Assembly: GCF_030646925.1 (NCBI RefSeq)
Contig: NZ_JAUSKL010000063.1
Coordinates: 1 to 64,000, forward strand
Source: Candidatus Binatus sp.
GTDB taxonomy: Bacteria; Desulfobacterota; Binatia; Binatales; Binataceae
Reading direction: 5' to 3'
DNA: 64,000 bases
Shown: positions 19,948 to 27,721 of the stretch, in pieces
How positions within the stretch are numbered: position 1 is the first letter of the stretch
Layout: the number at the start of each line of letters is the position of its first letter
Position numbers and translations under genes: made by a program
The notes under the pieces: generated by a model
The model's input: only the letters and a program-made list of their open reading frames with translations
Databases searched by the model: none
What the model was told of the DNA's origin: nothing

Positions 19948-20619
19948 CTACGGGAGCATCTCGATCTTGCCCGAGTCGAGATCGTAGATGCCGCCGACCA
20001 CCTTCAGCTCGCGAGATTTCACCATCGCAGATAGCTCGGGCGAGTCGGCGAGTTTCGTCACGACCAGCTTGACGTTTTCGCGAATCGCATTTTCGACCGG
20101 GTCGCCCGGCTCGCCCTTCGACGCTTCGACCGCGGGGCGCAACTCGGACAGCATCGGGCCGACGTCGCCCGGCTCGTCATGACCGATCACCGCGGCGGTG
20201 ACGGCGCCGCATCGCCGATGACCCAGTATCATCATGAGCCGCACGCCGAGATGCTTCACCGCATAGTCGAGGCTCTCGATCACGACCTGGTCCGCGACGT
20301 TGCCCGCGACGCGCGCGACGAAGATGTCACCGAGGCCGCGATCGAAAAGTATCTCGGGCGCGGTGCGCGAGTCCGAGCAGGCGAGGATCGCGGCAAACGG
20401 ATGCTGCCCCCTGACAAGCTCGACGCGCCGCGCCGTGGTCTGATCGGGATGCGTCATTTTGCCGCTGATGAAACGCTGATTGCCTTCCAGCAGCATCCGC
20501 AAGCTCTCGGACGCGCTGACGCCGGGAGGATGTTCGTCGGCTCTGAGAGCAGTGCCGGAAATTATTGCGAACGCGATCGCAGTCAGTAGAAGAAGCTTCA
20601 GATCAGGCTTTCGTCTCAT
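19948..20619 (-). CDS. Exported beta-class carbonic anhydrase
   Basis: A 223-residue beta-carbonic anhydrase, interconverting CO2 and bicarbonate. The zinc ligands are visible as C81-S-D83-S-R85 and H134-R-R-C137-G. Residues 1-27 form a signal peptide (KLLLLTAIAFAIISGTALRA), predicting a periplasmic enzyme. The ATG at 20619 is chosen because it begins the signal peptide; the open frame continues upstream into an opposing gene. The length is normal for the class. Confidence 0.9.
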   Translation of the reverse strand: MRRKPDLKLLLLTAIAFAIISGTALRADEHPPGVSASESLRMLLEGNQRFISGKMTHPDQTTARRVELVRGQHPFAAILACSDSRTAPEILFDRGLGDIFVARVAGNVADQVVIESLDYAVKHLGVRLMMILGHRRCGAVTAAVIGHDEPGDVGPMLSELRPAVEASKGEPGDPVENAIRENVKLVVTKLADSPELSAMVKSRELKVVGGIYDLDSGKIEMLP

Positions 20620-20691
20620 GTTGTGCAGTTCTCCGCCGGATGATTCTCGCATGGCATTGACACCGCATACACATCCGCCAGTATTTAGACA

Positions 20692-21195
20692 ATGCGCAAT
20701 CGCAAGCTGATCGCCCGCGCTCTTCCGCCGCTCGCTGCCGCTCTCGCCGCGATATTGCTGACTCGATGCGGCGACAGTCAAATCGAAGCCAACAAGCAAC
20801 TGGTGCAGCAGCAGCAAACTCAGATCGAGCAGATGCAGCAGCAAATCGAGGCGCTTAAGGCCGGTCAAGCGGCGGGCTACACGCCCGGAGTCGCGAGCAA
20901 CTCGACTGGATGCGACAAGGGCGTCGAGACGACCGCGACTCAGCGCGGCGGCGAACGCTTTGCGGCCGGCGATTTCGGCAAGGCGCTCGGCTACTACCAG
21001 GATGCGCTGACGGCGTGCCCCACCGACGAGCGCGCTGAGTTGAACGTCGCGCGCGCGTACGAGGCGCTGGGCGACAACGCGTCGGCGGTCAAGCATTATC
21101 GCAAGGTGGCGAACGCCAACACCGTCACCGTCAGCAACGCGCAAACGCAGGCGCAAGACGCGCTGGTGCGATTACAAGCGTCGCGGCTGCCCTGA
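20692..21195 (+). CDS. Exported or lipid-anchored TPR protein
   Basis: A 167-residue protein. Residues 1-26 form a hydrophobic export signal ending LLTRCGDS; Cys26 resembles a lipobox Cys but Arg at -1 is atypical. A Gln-rich coiled segment follows (residues 35-58, KQLVQQQQTQIEQMQQQ). Then come TPR-like helices with GERFAAGDFGKALGYYQDAL and ARAYEALGDNASAVKHYRKV. It may be a small periplasmic scaffold. No named family can be assigned. Confidence 0.7.
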   Translation: MRNRKLIARALPPLAAALAAILLTRCGDSQIEANKQLVQQQQTQIEQMQQQIEALKAGQAAGYTPGVASNSTGCDKGVETTATQRGGERFAAGDFGKALGYYQDALTACPTDERAELNVARAYEALGDNASAVKHYRKVANANTVTVSNAQTQAQDALVRLQASRLP

Positions 21196-21311
21196 CGAAT
21201 CGAGCGCCGCGCCGACGCGCCGGTTGGTTCAGGTCGGCTATCTGGTTAGATTCGAGATCGCATCGATCGCCGCGCGATTCGCGATGCAACATTCCAGATG
21301 CGATTTTCCCG

Positions 21312-22346
21312 ATGAACGACGAGCAGGAAAACGAAGCCGCCTCAATCGATGGCGCCGACGCCAGCGCGACTGCAGCGAGCGGCCCGATCGGTATTCTGAC
21401 CGCGGGTGGCGACGCGCCCGGGATGAACGCCGCGATCCGCGCGGTGGTGCGCGCGGCCGTCAACGCGGAAATCTACGTGTTCGGCTTCCGCCGCGGCTAC
21501 GACGGCCTGATCAAGGATCTCGCGGAACCGCTGAGCGGCCGCTCGGTCGCCAATATCGTGCAGCGCGGCGGAACCTTTCTCGAGACCTCGCGCTCGGATG
21601 ATTTCCGCTCGCGCGAGGGCCGCGCACGCGCCGCCAACAATCTCAAGCGGCGCGGAATCAGTGCGCTGATCGTGATCGGCGGCGAGGGATCGATCGTCGG
21701 CGCCACCGTCTTCGCCAATGAAACCGGCGTGCGCGTGTTCGCGGTGCCCGCCTCGATCGATAACGATATCCCGGCGACAGATTTTTCGATCGGCTTCGAC
21801 ACCGCGGTGAATACCGCGCTCGAGGCGATCGACCGCATCCGCGATACCGCCTTCGCCTACGAGCGGGTCTTTTGCATCGAGGTGATGGGCCGCGATTCGG
21901 GCTTTATCGCGCTCGAAGTGGCGATTGGCGGCGGCGCCGAGGCGGTCGTCGTGCCGGAGATCCCGGTAAATCTCGACGACATCTGCAATCGCGTCGAGGA
22001 GAGTCATCGCCGCGGCAAGCGCTCGTCGATAATCGTCGTTTCGGAGGGTCCCAGGACGGGCGGCGTGATGCCGGTCGCGGCGGCGCTCACCGAGCGATTG
22101 AAAGTGAATGCGCGCGTCGTGGTGCTCGGCCACGTGCAACGCGGCGGCGCGCCGACCGCGCGCGATCGCCTGCTCGCGAGCCGCATGGGTATCGAAGCAG
22201 TTAAAGCGATACTTGAAGGCGAGGCGTCGAGCCTGATTGCCGAGACGCGCGGCGAAATCGTACGGATTCCGCTGGCCGAAGCCGCCGCCCGCGAGCGCAA
22301 GCTCGATTCGTCGCTGATCGATTTGGTGCATCAGCTATCCACTTGA
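21312..22346 (+). CDS. pfkA: 6-phosphofructokinase, PfkA superfamily
   Basis: A 344-residue phosphofructokinase. It shows ILTAGGDAPGMNAAIRAVVR (nucleotide loop), IGGEGSIVGA, SIDNDIPATDFSIGFDTA (catalytic Asp in IDND), VFCIEVMGRDSGF and VLGHVQRGG. Gly after the acidic residue in GGEGS favours ATP over pyrophosphate (GGDD/GGED in PPi enzymes). The usual metal-site Asp of GGDG is Glu here, and PGTIDND reads PASIDND. The first 23 residues are an extra acidic leader. No operon partner. Confidence 0.9.
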   Translation: MNDEQENEAASIDGADASATAASGPIGILTAGGDAPGMNAAIRAVVRAAVNAEIYVFGFRRGYDGLIKDLAEPLSGRSVANIVQRGGTFLETSRSDDFRSREGRARAANNLKRRGISALIVIGGEGSIVGATVFANETGVRVFAVPASIDNDIPATDFSIGFDTAVNTALEAIDRIRDTAFAYERVFCIEVMGRDSGFIALEVAIGGGAEAVVVPEIPVNLDDICNRVEESHRRGKRSSIIVVSEGPRTGGVMPVAAALTERLKVNARVVVLGHVQRGGAPTARDRLLASRMGIEAVKAILEGEASSLIAETRGEIVRIPLAEAAARERKLDSSLIDLVHQLST

Positions 22347-22389
22347 TTTCGGATTTCCAGCCGGATTCCCTCGACTCTGTTTCAGTCGC

Positions 22390-22489
22390 GACTCGGCCCC
22401 TTGGCCCGAGGTCGGCTTCGCGTCCGTTCCGCCTCGGGGCTCTTAATTAAACTGCGATTCGGCGCTCCGGCCCGAATCGGCTCCGCTGC
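22390..22489. repeat. Two copies of a GATTCGGC...GCCCGAA palindromic repeat
   Basis: The gap 22347-22688 has no gene. It holds GCGACTCGGCCCCTTGGC then CCGAGGTCGGCTTCGCG (about 22388-22433) and GCGATTCGGCGCTCCGGC then CCGAATCGGCTCCGC (22454-22489). The same family recurs inverted at 27311-27348 and direct at 60614-60650. The inner part is a hairpin (TTCGGCC/GGCCGAA). Confidence 0.75.
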
Positions 22490-22688
22490 GCTCGCGCGTC
22501 GCGAAAGCTCCGCCTGATCGTACCGTGTTCTCGGGTAAACTGAGCCGCACCGGCGGACTGCGGGAACAAATTGCGGGGCTCGATGGTTATCTCGACGTCT
22601 GGGGAATTATTCTCATCGCGGACGATGAGGTCTCGCGGGGGGCATCGATGCTCCGCGCGCGACGTTAGCATCCCCGTGGGCGTTGGAC

Positions 22689-23138
22689 ATGTCTGAAGGC
22701 TTCCAGCTTAGTTCCGACATCGCCGTCGAGCGCGCGGTCGGCCTGAACCAGATTCTCCCGTGCCAATACTTCGACCTTTCCGGGGGCCATCGCCTGACCG
22801 GGGAACAGCGCCTGATGCTGGCCCTGCTCGCGGATGCGATCAACGTCTATCAACAAGGCGTAATGTCGCGAAGTACGCGAAAACGCATGCTTTATGTCGA
22901 TGCCGAGCGCTGGATAATGGCGGGCCCAGGCGCGCCGCATCCGTTCAGCTTCGAGACGGTCTGCGACGCGCTGGAAATCAATCCGGGAGTGCTGCGGCGC
23001 CGGATGGTCCTGTGGAAGCACGGGATGAGCCGCGACGCCGGACCGCGCGCCACCCCGCATTTGAGGCTCAAGATCACGCCCCGCGACAAGCATATGAGTC
23101 ATCGCCGCCGTCGCGCATCGAACTCGATCCCCGCGTAA
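22689..23138 (+). CDS. Uncharacterised protein, QYFD/PFSFE family member A
   Basis: A 149-residue cytoplasmic-looking protein. It contains LPCQYFDL, an L-x-GEQRLMLALLADAINVY helix, a basic linker, ERWIMAG, then HPFSFETVCDALEINPGVLRRR. The same order of motifs occurs in the minus-strand gene at 48319-48855 (VPVQYFDL, GETRLVFAVLEDAVRCY, PFSFEYVCDVLGIEPVALRER), so the two are paralogues. The C-terminal third resembles a small helix-turn-helix-like segment and the tail is basic (HRRRR). Nucleic-acid binding is possible but unproven. The start could also be TTG 22683. Confidence 0.7.
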   Translation: MSEGFQLSSDIAVERAVGLNQILPCQYFDLSGGHRLTGEQRLMLALLADAINVYQQGVMSRSTRKRMLYVDAERWIMAGPGAPHPFSFETVCDALEINPGVLRRRMVLWKHGMSRDAGPRATPHLRLKITPRDKHMSHRRRRASNSIPA

Positions 23139-23161
23139 GTACGACGTTGCCGATCCAGTCT

Positions 23162-23327
23162 CCACAGGCTAAAGCCTGTGCCACAAGAATCCACAGGCTA
23201 AAGCCTGTGCCACACGATCCAGCTTGCACAGGATAAAGCCTGTGCCATACGGACTGTCTCAGAGGAGGCACAGTGCCTTAGCCTGTGTTCGGACTCAGAG
23301 GTGGCACAGGCTTTAGCCTGTGTTTTT
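23162..23327. repeat. Array of five REP palindromes
   Basis: Five copies of CACAGGCTwAAGCCTGTG-type hairpins lie in 166 bp: 23162-23184, 23191-23213, 23226-23247, an inverted degenerate copy at about 23267-23288, and 23301-23327. A single copy is upstream of prmA (5037-5059). Spacing is irregular and units are palindromic, so this is not a CRISPR array. The rest of the gap 23139-23478 shows only the ribosome site of the next gene. Confidence 0.85.
23305..23327 (+). terminator. REP copy resembling a rho-independent terminator
   Basis: CACAGGCT-TT-AGCCTGTG followed directly by TTTTT. The 8-bp perfect stem and T-run fit an intrinsic terminator for transcripts coming from 22689-23138. Confidence 0.6.
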
Positions 23328-23478
23328 CCTGACCAAGCTCGACAGCCCGATTCTTCGCATCCCCGCGAAATCACAGATATAGTCGCTGCGGGATCGCCGC
23401 TGCGCCAGTCCGACTCGAATCGGCGCTATCATTCAGCACGCGATCCATGAACGAGCACGTCCAGGAGGAACTCTCATC

Positions 23479-24255
23479 TTGAAAGATCCATTTAGCGTCG
23501 AAGGCAACGTCACTATCGTGACCGGCGGCGGCACCGGAATCGGCGAATCGATCGCCCGGGAGTTCGCCGCGCGCGGCGCGCAGGTGCTGATCGCGAGCCG
23601 CAAGGTCGAAAACCTGGAGCGCGTGCGCGACGAGATTCGCGCCGCCGGCGGCAAATGCGAGATGGCGCAATGCGACGTGCGCGACGCCGCTCAGTGCGAT
23701 CAGATGGTTGCGGCGGCGGTCACCCATTTCGGCCGCATCGATACGCTCATCAACAATCACGGCGCGAGCATCACGACCCCGACGATGCAACTCTCTCCCA
23801 ACGGATGGCGCGCGGTGGTGGCGATCAATCTCGACGGCGTTTTCTTCTGTTCGAAGTCGGCGGCGCGCCAGTTTATCGAGCAGAAAAGCGGCGGCGCGAT
23901 TATCAACATCTCATCGACCGCGGGCGTGCACGGCTCGGCCACGATGCTGCCGTACGGCGCGTCGAAAGCCGGCGTGATCAACCTCACGGTGTCGCATGCG
24001 AGCGAGTGGGGCTCGAAAGGCATCCGCGTGAATTGTATCGCGCCCGGGCCGATCGATACGGAAGGCGCGGCGCCGCGCGTGTGGCCGAATCCGAAGGTCA
24101 AGGAGATGGTGGCGAGGTCGCGCGCGCTGGGGCGATTCGGCACGGTCGAGGAGATCGCGTATCCGTGCATTTTCCTGGCGTCGGCGGCGTCGAGTTACAT
24201 CACGGGCGCGCTGCTGATCGTCGATGGCGGCCAGGCCCCCGCCGCCTCCGAGTAG
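23479..24255 (+). CDS. SDR-family oxidoreductase (FabG-like)
   Basis: A 258-residue classical short-chain dehydrogenase. The cofactor loop is TGGGTGIG; Arg in IASRKVENL after strand 2 favours NADP(H). The structural motif reads NNHG instead of NNAG. The catalytic Ser lies in INISSTAG, and Tyr and Lys in YGASKAG. The C-terminal YITGALLIVDGGQ is standard. The start is a TTG at 23479, with AGGAGGA ten bases upstream. The substrate is unknown: FabG, acetoacetyl-CoA reductase and dienoyl-CoA-reductase-like roles are all possible. The REP array lies just upstream. Confidence 0.88.
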   Translation: MKDPFSVEGNVTIVTGGGTGIGESIAREFAARGAQVLIASRKVENLERVRDEIRAAGGKCEMAQCDVRDAAQCDQMVAAAVTHFGRIDTLINNHGASITTPTMQLSPNGWRAVVAINLDGVFFCSKSAARQFIEQKSGGAIINISSTAGVHGSATMLPYGASKAGVINLTVSHASEWGSKGIRVNCIAPGPIDTEGAAPRVWPNPKVKEMVARSRALGRFGTVEEIAYPCIFLASAASSYITGALLIVDGGQAPAASE

Positions 24256-24387
24256 AGCTGAGGCTTAGCTGAGAGTCTGTGAATTGTTGTCGCCGCGGCC
24301 GTCTGTCATTCCCGCGCGTGGCTGCCGCGCGAGGAATCCCGGCTCCTGTTTTCTTCTTCTGCTCGCTCTCCGTCATTCTGGGCGAGT

Positions 24388-24651
24388 TCAGCGTGGAAGC
24401 TGGGCTCGCTCGGCGGGCTTGGGAGTTTCGAACTGCGCAGCACACCGGCCGCATTCGAAGGTAGTCTTTGGTTTGTGATCGGGCAGATTCAGAGTGTCAT
24501 AGGGCATTTCAGATTCCCAATCGACTTCGCCCGCATCGTAGTCTTCAGGCTCGCCCGTCTCGCTCCATTTGCTGACGCGGTTGGTTACGACGCAGAGCGA
24601 AAGTTCGTTGATGTCGGCGTACCCGCATTTCGGACAAACAAATAAAATCAT
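24388..24651 (-). CDS. Small zinc-ribbon protein
   Basis: An 87-residue protein beginning MILFVCPKCGYADI and ending with ECGRCAAQFETP. The two CxxC pairs, about 55 residues apart, would bind one zinc ion. The middle is acidic. The ATG at 24651 follows AAGGAG by about nine bases; an upstream ATG (24696) has no such site. No family is recognised. It points away from the DndB-like gene across a 274-bp AT-richer gap that contains the latter's promoter. Confidence 0.6.
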   Translation of the reverse strand: MILFVCPKCGYADINELSLCVVTNRVSKWSETGEPEDYDAGEVDWESEMPYDTLNLPDHKPKTTFECGRCAAQFETPKPAERAQLPR

Positions 24652-24844
24652 TGGCGATTCTCCTTGCTCGGACGGCGGATTAAGACACGCGACCATCCAT
24701 ATATCTGACTTGTAGCAGTTTTACAATCGACTACTAGGGTCTCAGATGCGCATATAAATTATGACTCTAGATTCATTTCAGCATCTGAATCGTGGTTTGA
24801 CTGTAAAAATAGTGCCTCGAGTGAAGATTTTGCCAACTCGGGGC

Positions 24845-24874
24845 TTGACATTAGGGCGTTGGGTTCGATATAAG
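24845..24874 (+). promoter_or_regulatory. Sigma-70-like promoter for the DndB-like gene
   Basis: TTGACA at 24845-24850 and TATAAG at 24869-24874 are separated by 18 bp, about 50 bp upstream of the ATG at 24926, whose ribosome site is AAAGGGA. Confidence 0.6.
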
Positions 24875-24925
24875 CCCTTCAGTGCATGGAAACGCCTAAA
24901 TAACATTGCTGAAAGGGAGAATCAG

Positions 24926-26137
24926 ATGCCAGAAGAATCTCAAACACTTCAAACCGGCGCAGACAGCAAGCTCAACGAGACGGATGGTCACATGGTCGCG
25001 GGCGTTAAGTTGGATGACGTTCGCTTCTTGGGTCGAGTACGAGCATCGCAGCTTTTCCAAATTGCACCAGATCCGCGCGAGACCGAAAACCGGAAGCGCG
25101 TAGATGGGAGCAAGGAATTGCAGGTGCTGGCACAAGTGCGCTCAGAGGTTCAGAGGATGTTTGTCGGTGCGAAGGCCAAGAACGTGCCCAGCTACGCGCG
25201 CTATATCGTCGGCGTCAGCAAACTCAATCAGGACGGACTAACTCCTCCTATCGTCCTCTATTCTGAAGAACCGTTGAAGACGCAAATCGACAGCAGGGGG
25301 ATGGGCTTCATCCAAATTCCGTGGGAGCAACGATTAGTCGCGATCGATGGAGAGACACAACTCGCTGCGCGCTACGAGGCTGCCAATATTGATCCGGATA
25401 CCAAGAAAGATTTCGTGCCAGTTTACATTTGCCATGGGCGCGATCACGTTTGGGCGTCTCAGTGTTTTCACGATCTCAACGCGCTTGCCGTTCAACCCAA
25501 CGCGGCTCTGATAATTGCCATGGACTCGCACGACCCGTTGACCCAGATAACTCGTGAAATCGAAGTGGCGGTCCCCTTCTTCAAGGGACGGGTAAACAAA
25601 GTGCGACGACAGTTGGGGAAGAACGATTATGAAGTCGTGACGATCACTGCTTTGAGAGGTGCATGCATTACATTGGCTGAAGGGATCCGCGGCGTACAGT
25701 ATGGCACGAGACCCGTGCCAGTGGATGAGAAACTAATTCCAGCAATCAGGGAAGTTGCGACGGAATGGCTGCGCGAGGTGACGTCCGCGATCGGACCCGC
25801 GATGGAGGATCCGCAGAGCTTGGCATCCGCTCCCGCAGTGCTCGCTGCAATCGGCGCAGTTGGTCATGAATTGCTTAACTTGGATGCAGCCGAACGCGCC
25901 TCGAAGAGGCAGTTGCTGATTGAGCGTTTGAGCGGTGTAGATTGGACGCGGGGCAAACAGTGGGAAGGCATCGCGGGAAAGTTCACGCCGAAAGGCAATT
26001 TCTCAGTTGGCGGAAGCAAGGAAACGGCGTACGCCGTTTACTCTGCGCTCAACGATCCTAATTCGTTAGGCTACAAAAGAATTCGTCATCAGGCCGTAGA
26101 CTCTGTCATCTCGGACGAGATACAAGCACAGCCATAA
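24926..26137 (+). CDS. DndB/DGQHR-like protein, orphan
   Basis: A 403-residue protein. The central LVAIDGETQLAARYEA (residues 137-152) matches the DGQHR-type motif (DGQxR/Q-xLAA) of DndB and related phosphorothioation-associated proteins. A conserved-looking HDLNALAVQPN follows, matching the post-motif region of these proteins. DndB represses dnd genes and is linked to DNA sulfur modification. No dndACDE or restriction dndFGH genes are nearby, so this copy is solitary. Codon usage is less GC-biased than in its neighbours, suggesting transfer. Start ATG 24926 is supported by AAAGGGA. Family assignment is by motif memory only. Confidence 0.55.
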   Translation: MPEESQTLQTGADSKLNETDGHMVAGVKLDDVRFLGRVRASQLFQIAPDPRETENRKRVDGSKELQVLAQVRSEVQRMFVGAKAKNVPSYARYIVGVSKLNQDGLTPPIVLYSEEPLKTQIDSRGMGFIQIPWEQRLVAIDGETQLAARYEAANIDPDTKKDFVPVYICHGRDHVWASQCFHDLNALAVQPNAALIIAMDSHDPLTQITREIEVAVPFFKGRVNKVRRQLGKNDYEVVTITALRGACITLAEGIRGVQYGTRPVPVDEKLIPAIREVATEWLREVTSAIGPAMEDPQSLASAPAVLAAIGAVGHELLNLDAAERASKRQLLIERLSGVDWTRGKQWEGIAGKFTPKGNFSVGGSKETAYAVYSALNDPNSLGYKRIRHQAVDSVISDEIQAQP

Positions 26138-26159
26138 CGCCGCCTACATCAGTTACGCC

Positions 26160-26191
26160 AAAGAGCCCGGGCCTCTCAGCTCGGGCTCTTT
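26160..26191 (+). terminator. Intrinsic terminator-like hairpin after the DndB-like gene
   Basis: AAAGAGCCCG pairs perfectly with CGGGCTCTTT (10 bp) across a 12-nt loop, starting 22 nt after the stop codon. The TTT at the end of the stem gives a short U-tract. Confidence 0.75.
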
Positions 26192-26339
26192 GCATTTCAC
26201 AGAGAGAATCGTTATTCGGTCGCGATGAGCTTGTCGCCAGAGGGCGGGGCGTGGTACGCCGAAAACTCCGATAGCGTGAAGAACGCGCGAAAGAGAAGAG
26301 ACGAAGCCCGAAAAAGCGAAAAAGAGAGGAAATACCCAG

Positions 26340-26798
26340 ATGCCAGATAAAAGTGTGATCGGCAAGACCGGCAAACCATTTACGATGCACGTCGATTGGA
26401 GCAAGGTGCGCGAGTTCGCCCGCGCGATCAAGGATCCCAATCCGCTCTACTTCGATCAGGAACTGGCGAAGAAGGAACTCGGCGGAGTGCCGGTGCCGGT
26501 CACCTTCCTGCAGACCAGCGCGTTCTGGACTGACGAGACTTCGAGCCCCGGCTTCGGCGGCTTCGATCTCAGGCGCATCCTGCACGGCGAGCAGGACTTC
26601 GAATTCTTCAAGCCGATCTTCGTCGGCGATACGCTGACCGGCGTGACCAAAATCGCCGACCTGTTCGAGAAGGAAGGCGGACGCGGCGGCAAGATGACGT
26701 TTCTCGTCACCGAAACCACTTACACCAATCAGAAGGGCGAAAAAGTCGCCACCGCGCGCGCGACGCTGATCGAAACCGGACAAGCGGTGAAGGCATAG
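26340..26798 (+). CDS. MaoC-like dehydratase subunit (HadA/HadC type)
   Basis: A 152-residue hot-dog protein of the FAS1-like/MaoC N-terminal type. It begins with VIGKTGKPFTMHVDWSKV, then FARAIKDPNPLYFD and VPVPVTFLQTSAFW, and ends in QKGEKVATARATLIE. Such subunits lack the catalytic Asp-His and pair with a partner carrying them. The partner is the next gene, 39 nt downstream. Together they should form a heteromeric (R)-3-hydroxyacyl dehydratase/hydratase like HadAB. It could serve fatty-acid degradation or a steroid-like pathway. Confidence 0.82.
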   Translation: MPDKSVIGKTGKPFTMHVDWSKVREFARAIKDPNPLYFDQELAKKELGGVPVPVTFLQTSAFWTDETSSPGFGGFDLRRILHGEQDFEFFKPIFVGDTLTGVTKIADLFEKEGGRGGKMTFLVTETTYTNQKGEKVATARATLIETGQAVKA

Positions 26799-26837
26799 CG
26801 GCGGATCGGCAAACACACCTTCAAGCGGAGAAATAAA

Positions 26838-27260
26838 ATGGCGGCAAAGCTGAAATTTGAATCGGTCAAGGTTGGCGACGAGATTCCAAAAATCGTGATC
26901 GAGGGCGTGACGCGTCCCGATTTCGTGCGCTATGCGGGCGCATCGGGCGATTTCGTGCCACTGCACTACGATCAGACGTTCGTCGAGACGGCGGGAATCC
27001 CGACCGTGTTCGCGCAGGGGATGTACACCGCGGGGCTGCTGTCGAAGGCGGTCACCGACTACGTGGGCGTCGGCAACGTGCGCCGCTTCCAGGTGCGGTT
27101 TGCGACGCGCGTATGGCCCGGCGACGTCGTGACCTTGACCGGCAAGGTCACCGGCAAGACCGAGGCGAACGGCGAGAAGCAGATCGAAGGCGACCTGATC
27201 GTGCTGAATCAGAAAGGCGAGCCCGCGATCAGAGGCAGCTTCCGCGCCGCGTGCGCCTAG
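26838..27260 (+). CDS. MaoC-like dehydratase, catalytic subunit (HadB type)
   Basis: A 140-residue hot-dog hydratase. RYAGASGDFVPLHYDQTF contains the catalytic Asp and His of the hydratase-2 motif. It continues with FAQGMYTAGLLSKAVTDYVG and RFATRVWPGDVVTLTGKV, all conserved in HadB/MaoC enzymes. The reaction is reversible hydration of trans-2-enoyl thioesters. It is expected to heterodimerise with the product of 26340-26798. ATG 26838 is preceded by GCGGAGAAA. Confidence 0.88.
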   Translation: MAAKLKFESVKVGDEIPKIVIEGVTRPDFVRYAGASGDFVPLHYDQTFVETAGIPTVFAQGMYTAGLLSKAVTDYVGVGNVRRFQVRFATRVWPGDVVTLTGKVTGKTEANGEKQIEGDLIVLNQKGEPAIRGSFRAACA

Positions 27261-27721
27261 AGAGATAAGCGGGCAGAAGAAAAGGAAAAGAGAAGAATTT
27301 CCGAAACCTCAACGCGAAGCTGACTTCGGGCCGGAGGGCCGAATCGCATTAAAATTAAGATGGGGCTTCCCCCGGGAATGAAGTTGCGCGCCACGCGCTG
27401 TCAGTAAAGGGGGCGAGAAGATCGCTCCGAACACCTCGCCCGCTTGGTTGCGGGAGAGGTCGCCGAAGCGCGTCAGCGATGAGGCGGGTGAGGGTGTAGT
27501 CGGCAGATGAACAAAGCCAGCAAAAAGATCCGGGATTCTTCGCTTCGCTCAGAGTCACAGAAATAATTTGCCGACAGAGATCTTTTCGACTTGTGCGAGT
27601 GGCGACTGCACCCTCACCCGCGCCCGGCTTTCCGCCGTGCGCGACCTCTCCCGCAACCAAGCGGGCGAGGGAAAGAAAGGCAGCCTTCGCTCAAAAAAAT
27701 TCTCAGACTCTGCGCGTCGCC
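27261..27721. repeat. Intergenic block of dispersed repeats
   Basis: No gene is seen in 461 bp. An inverted copy of the GATTCGGC family lies at 27311-27348. Two copies of the CACCCTCACC...CGGGCGAGG unit face each other at about 27430-27508 (minus) and 27607-27688 (plus). Between them, 27528-27560 holds an inverted GAATCCCGGATCTT/GCGAAG unit. The arrangement makes a large imperfect palindrome between convergent genes. Confidence 0.75.

Noticed and set aside
23162-23327. CRISPR-like array
   Set aside because: Units are short palindromes in both orientations with irregular gaps of 6-20 bp and no spacers or cas genes.
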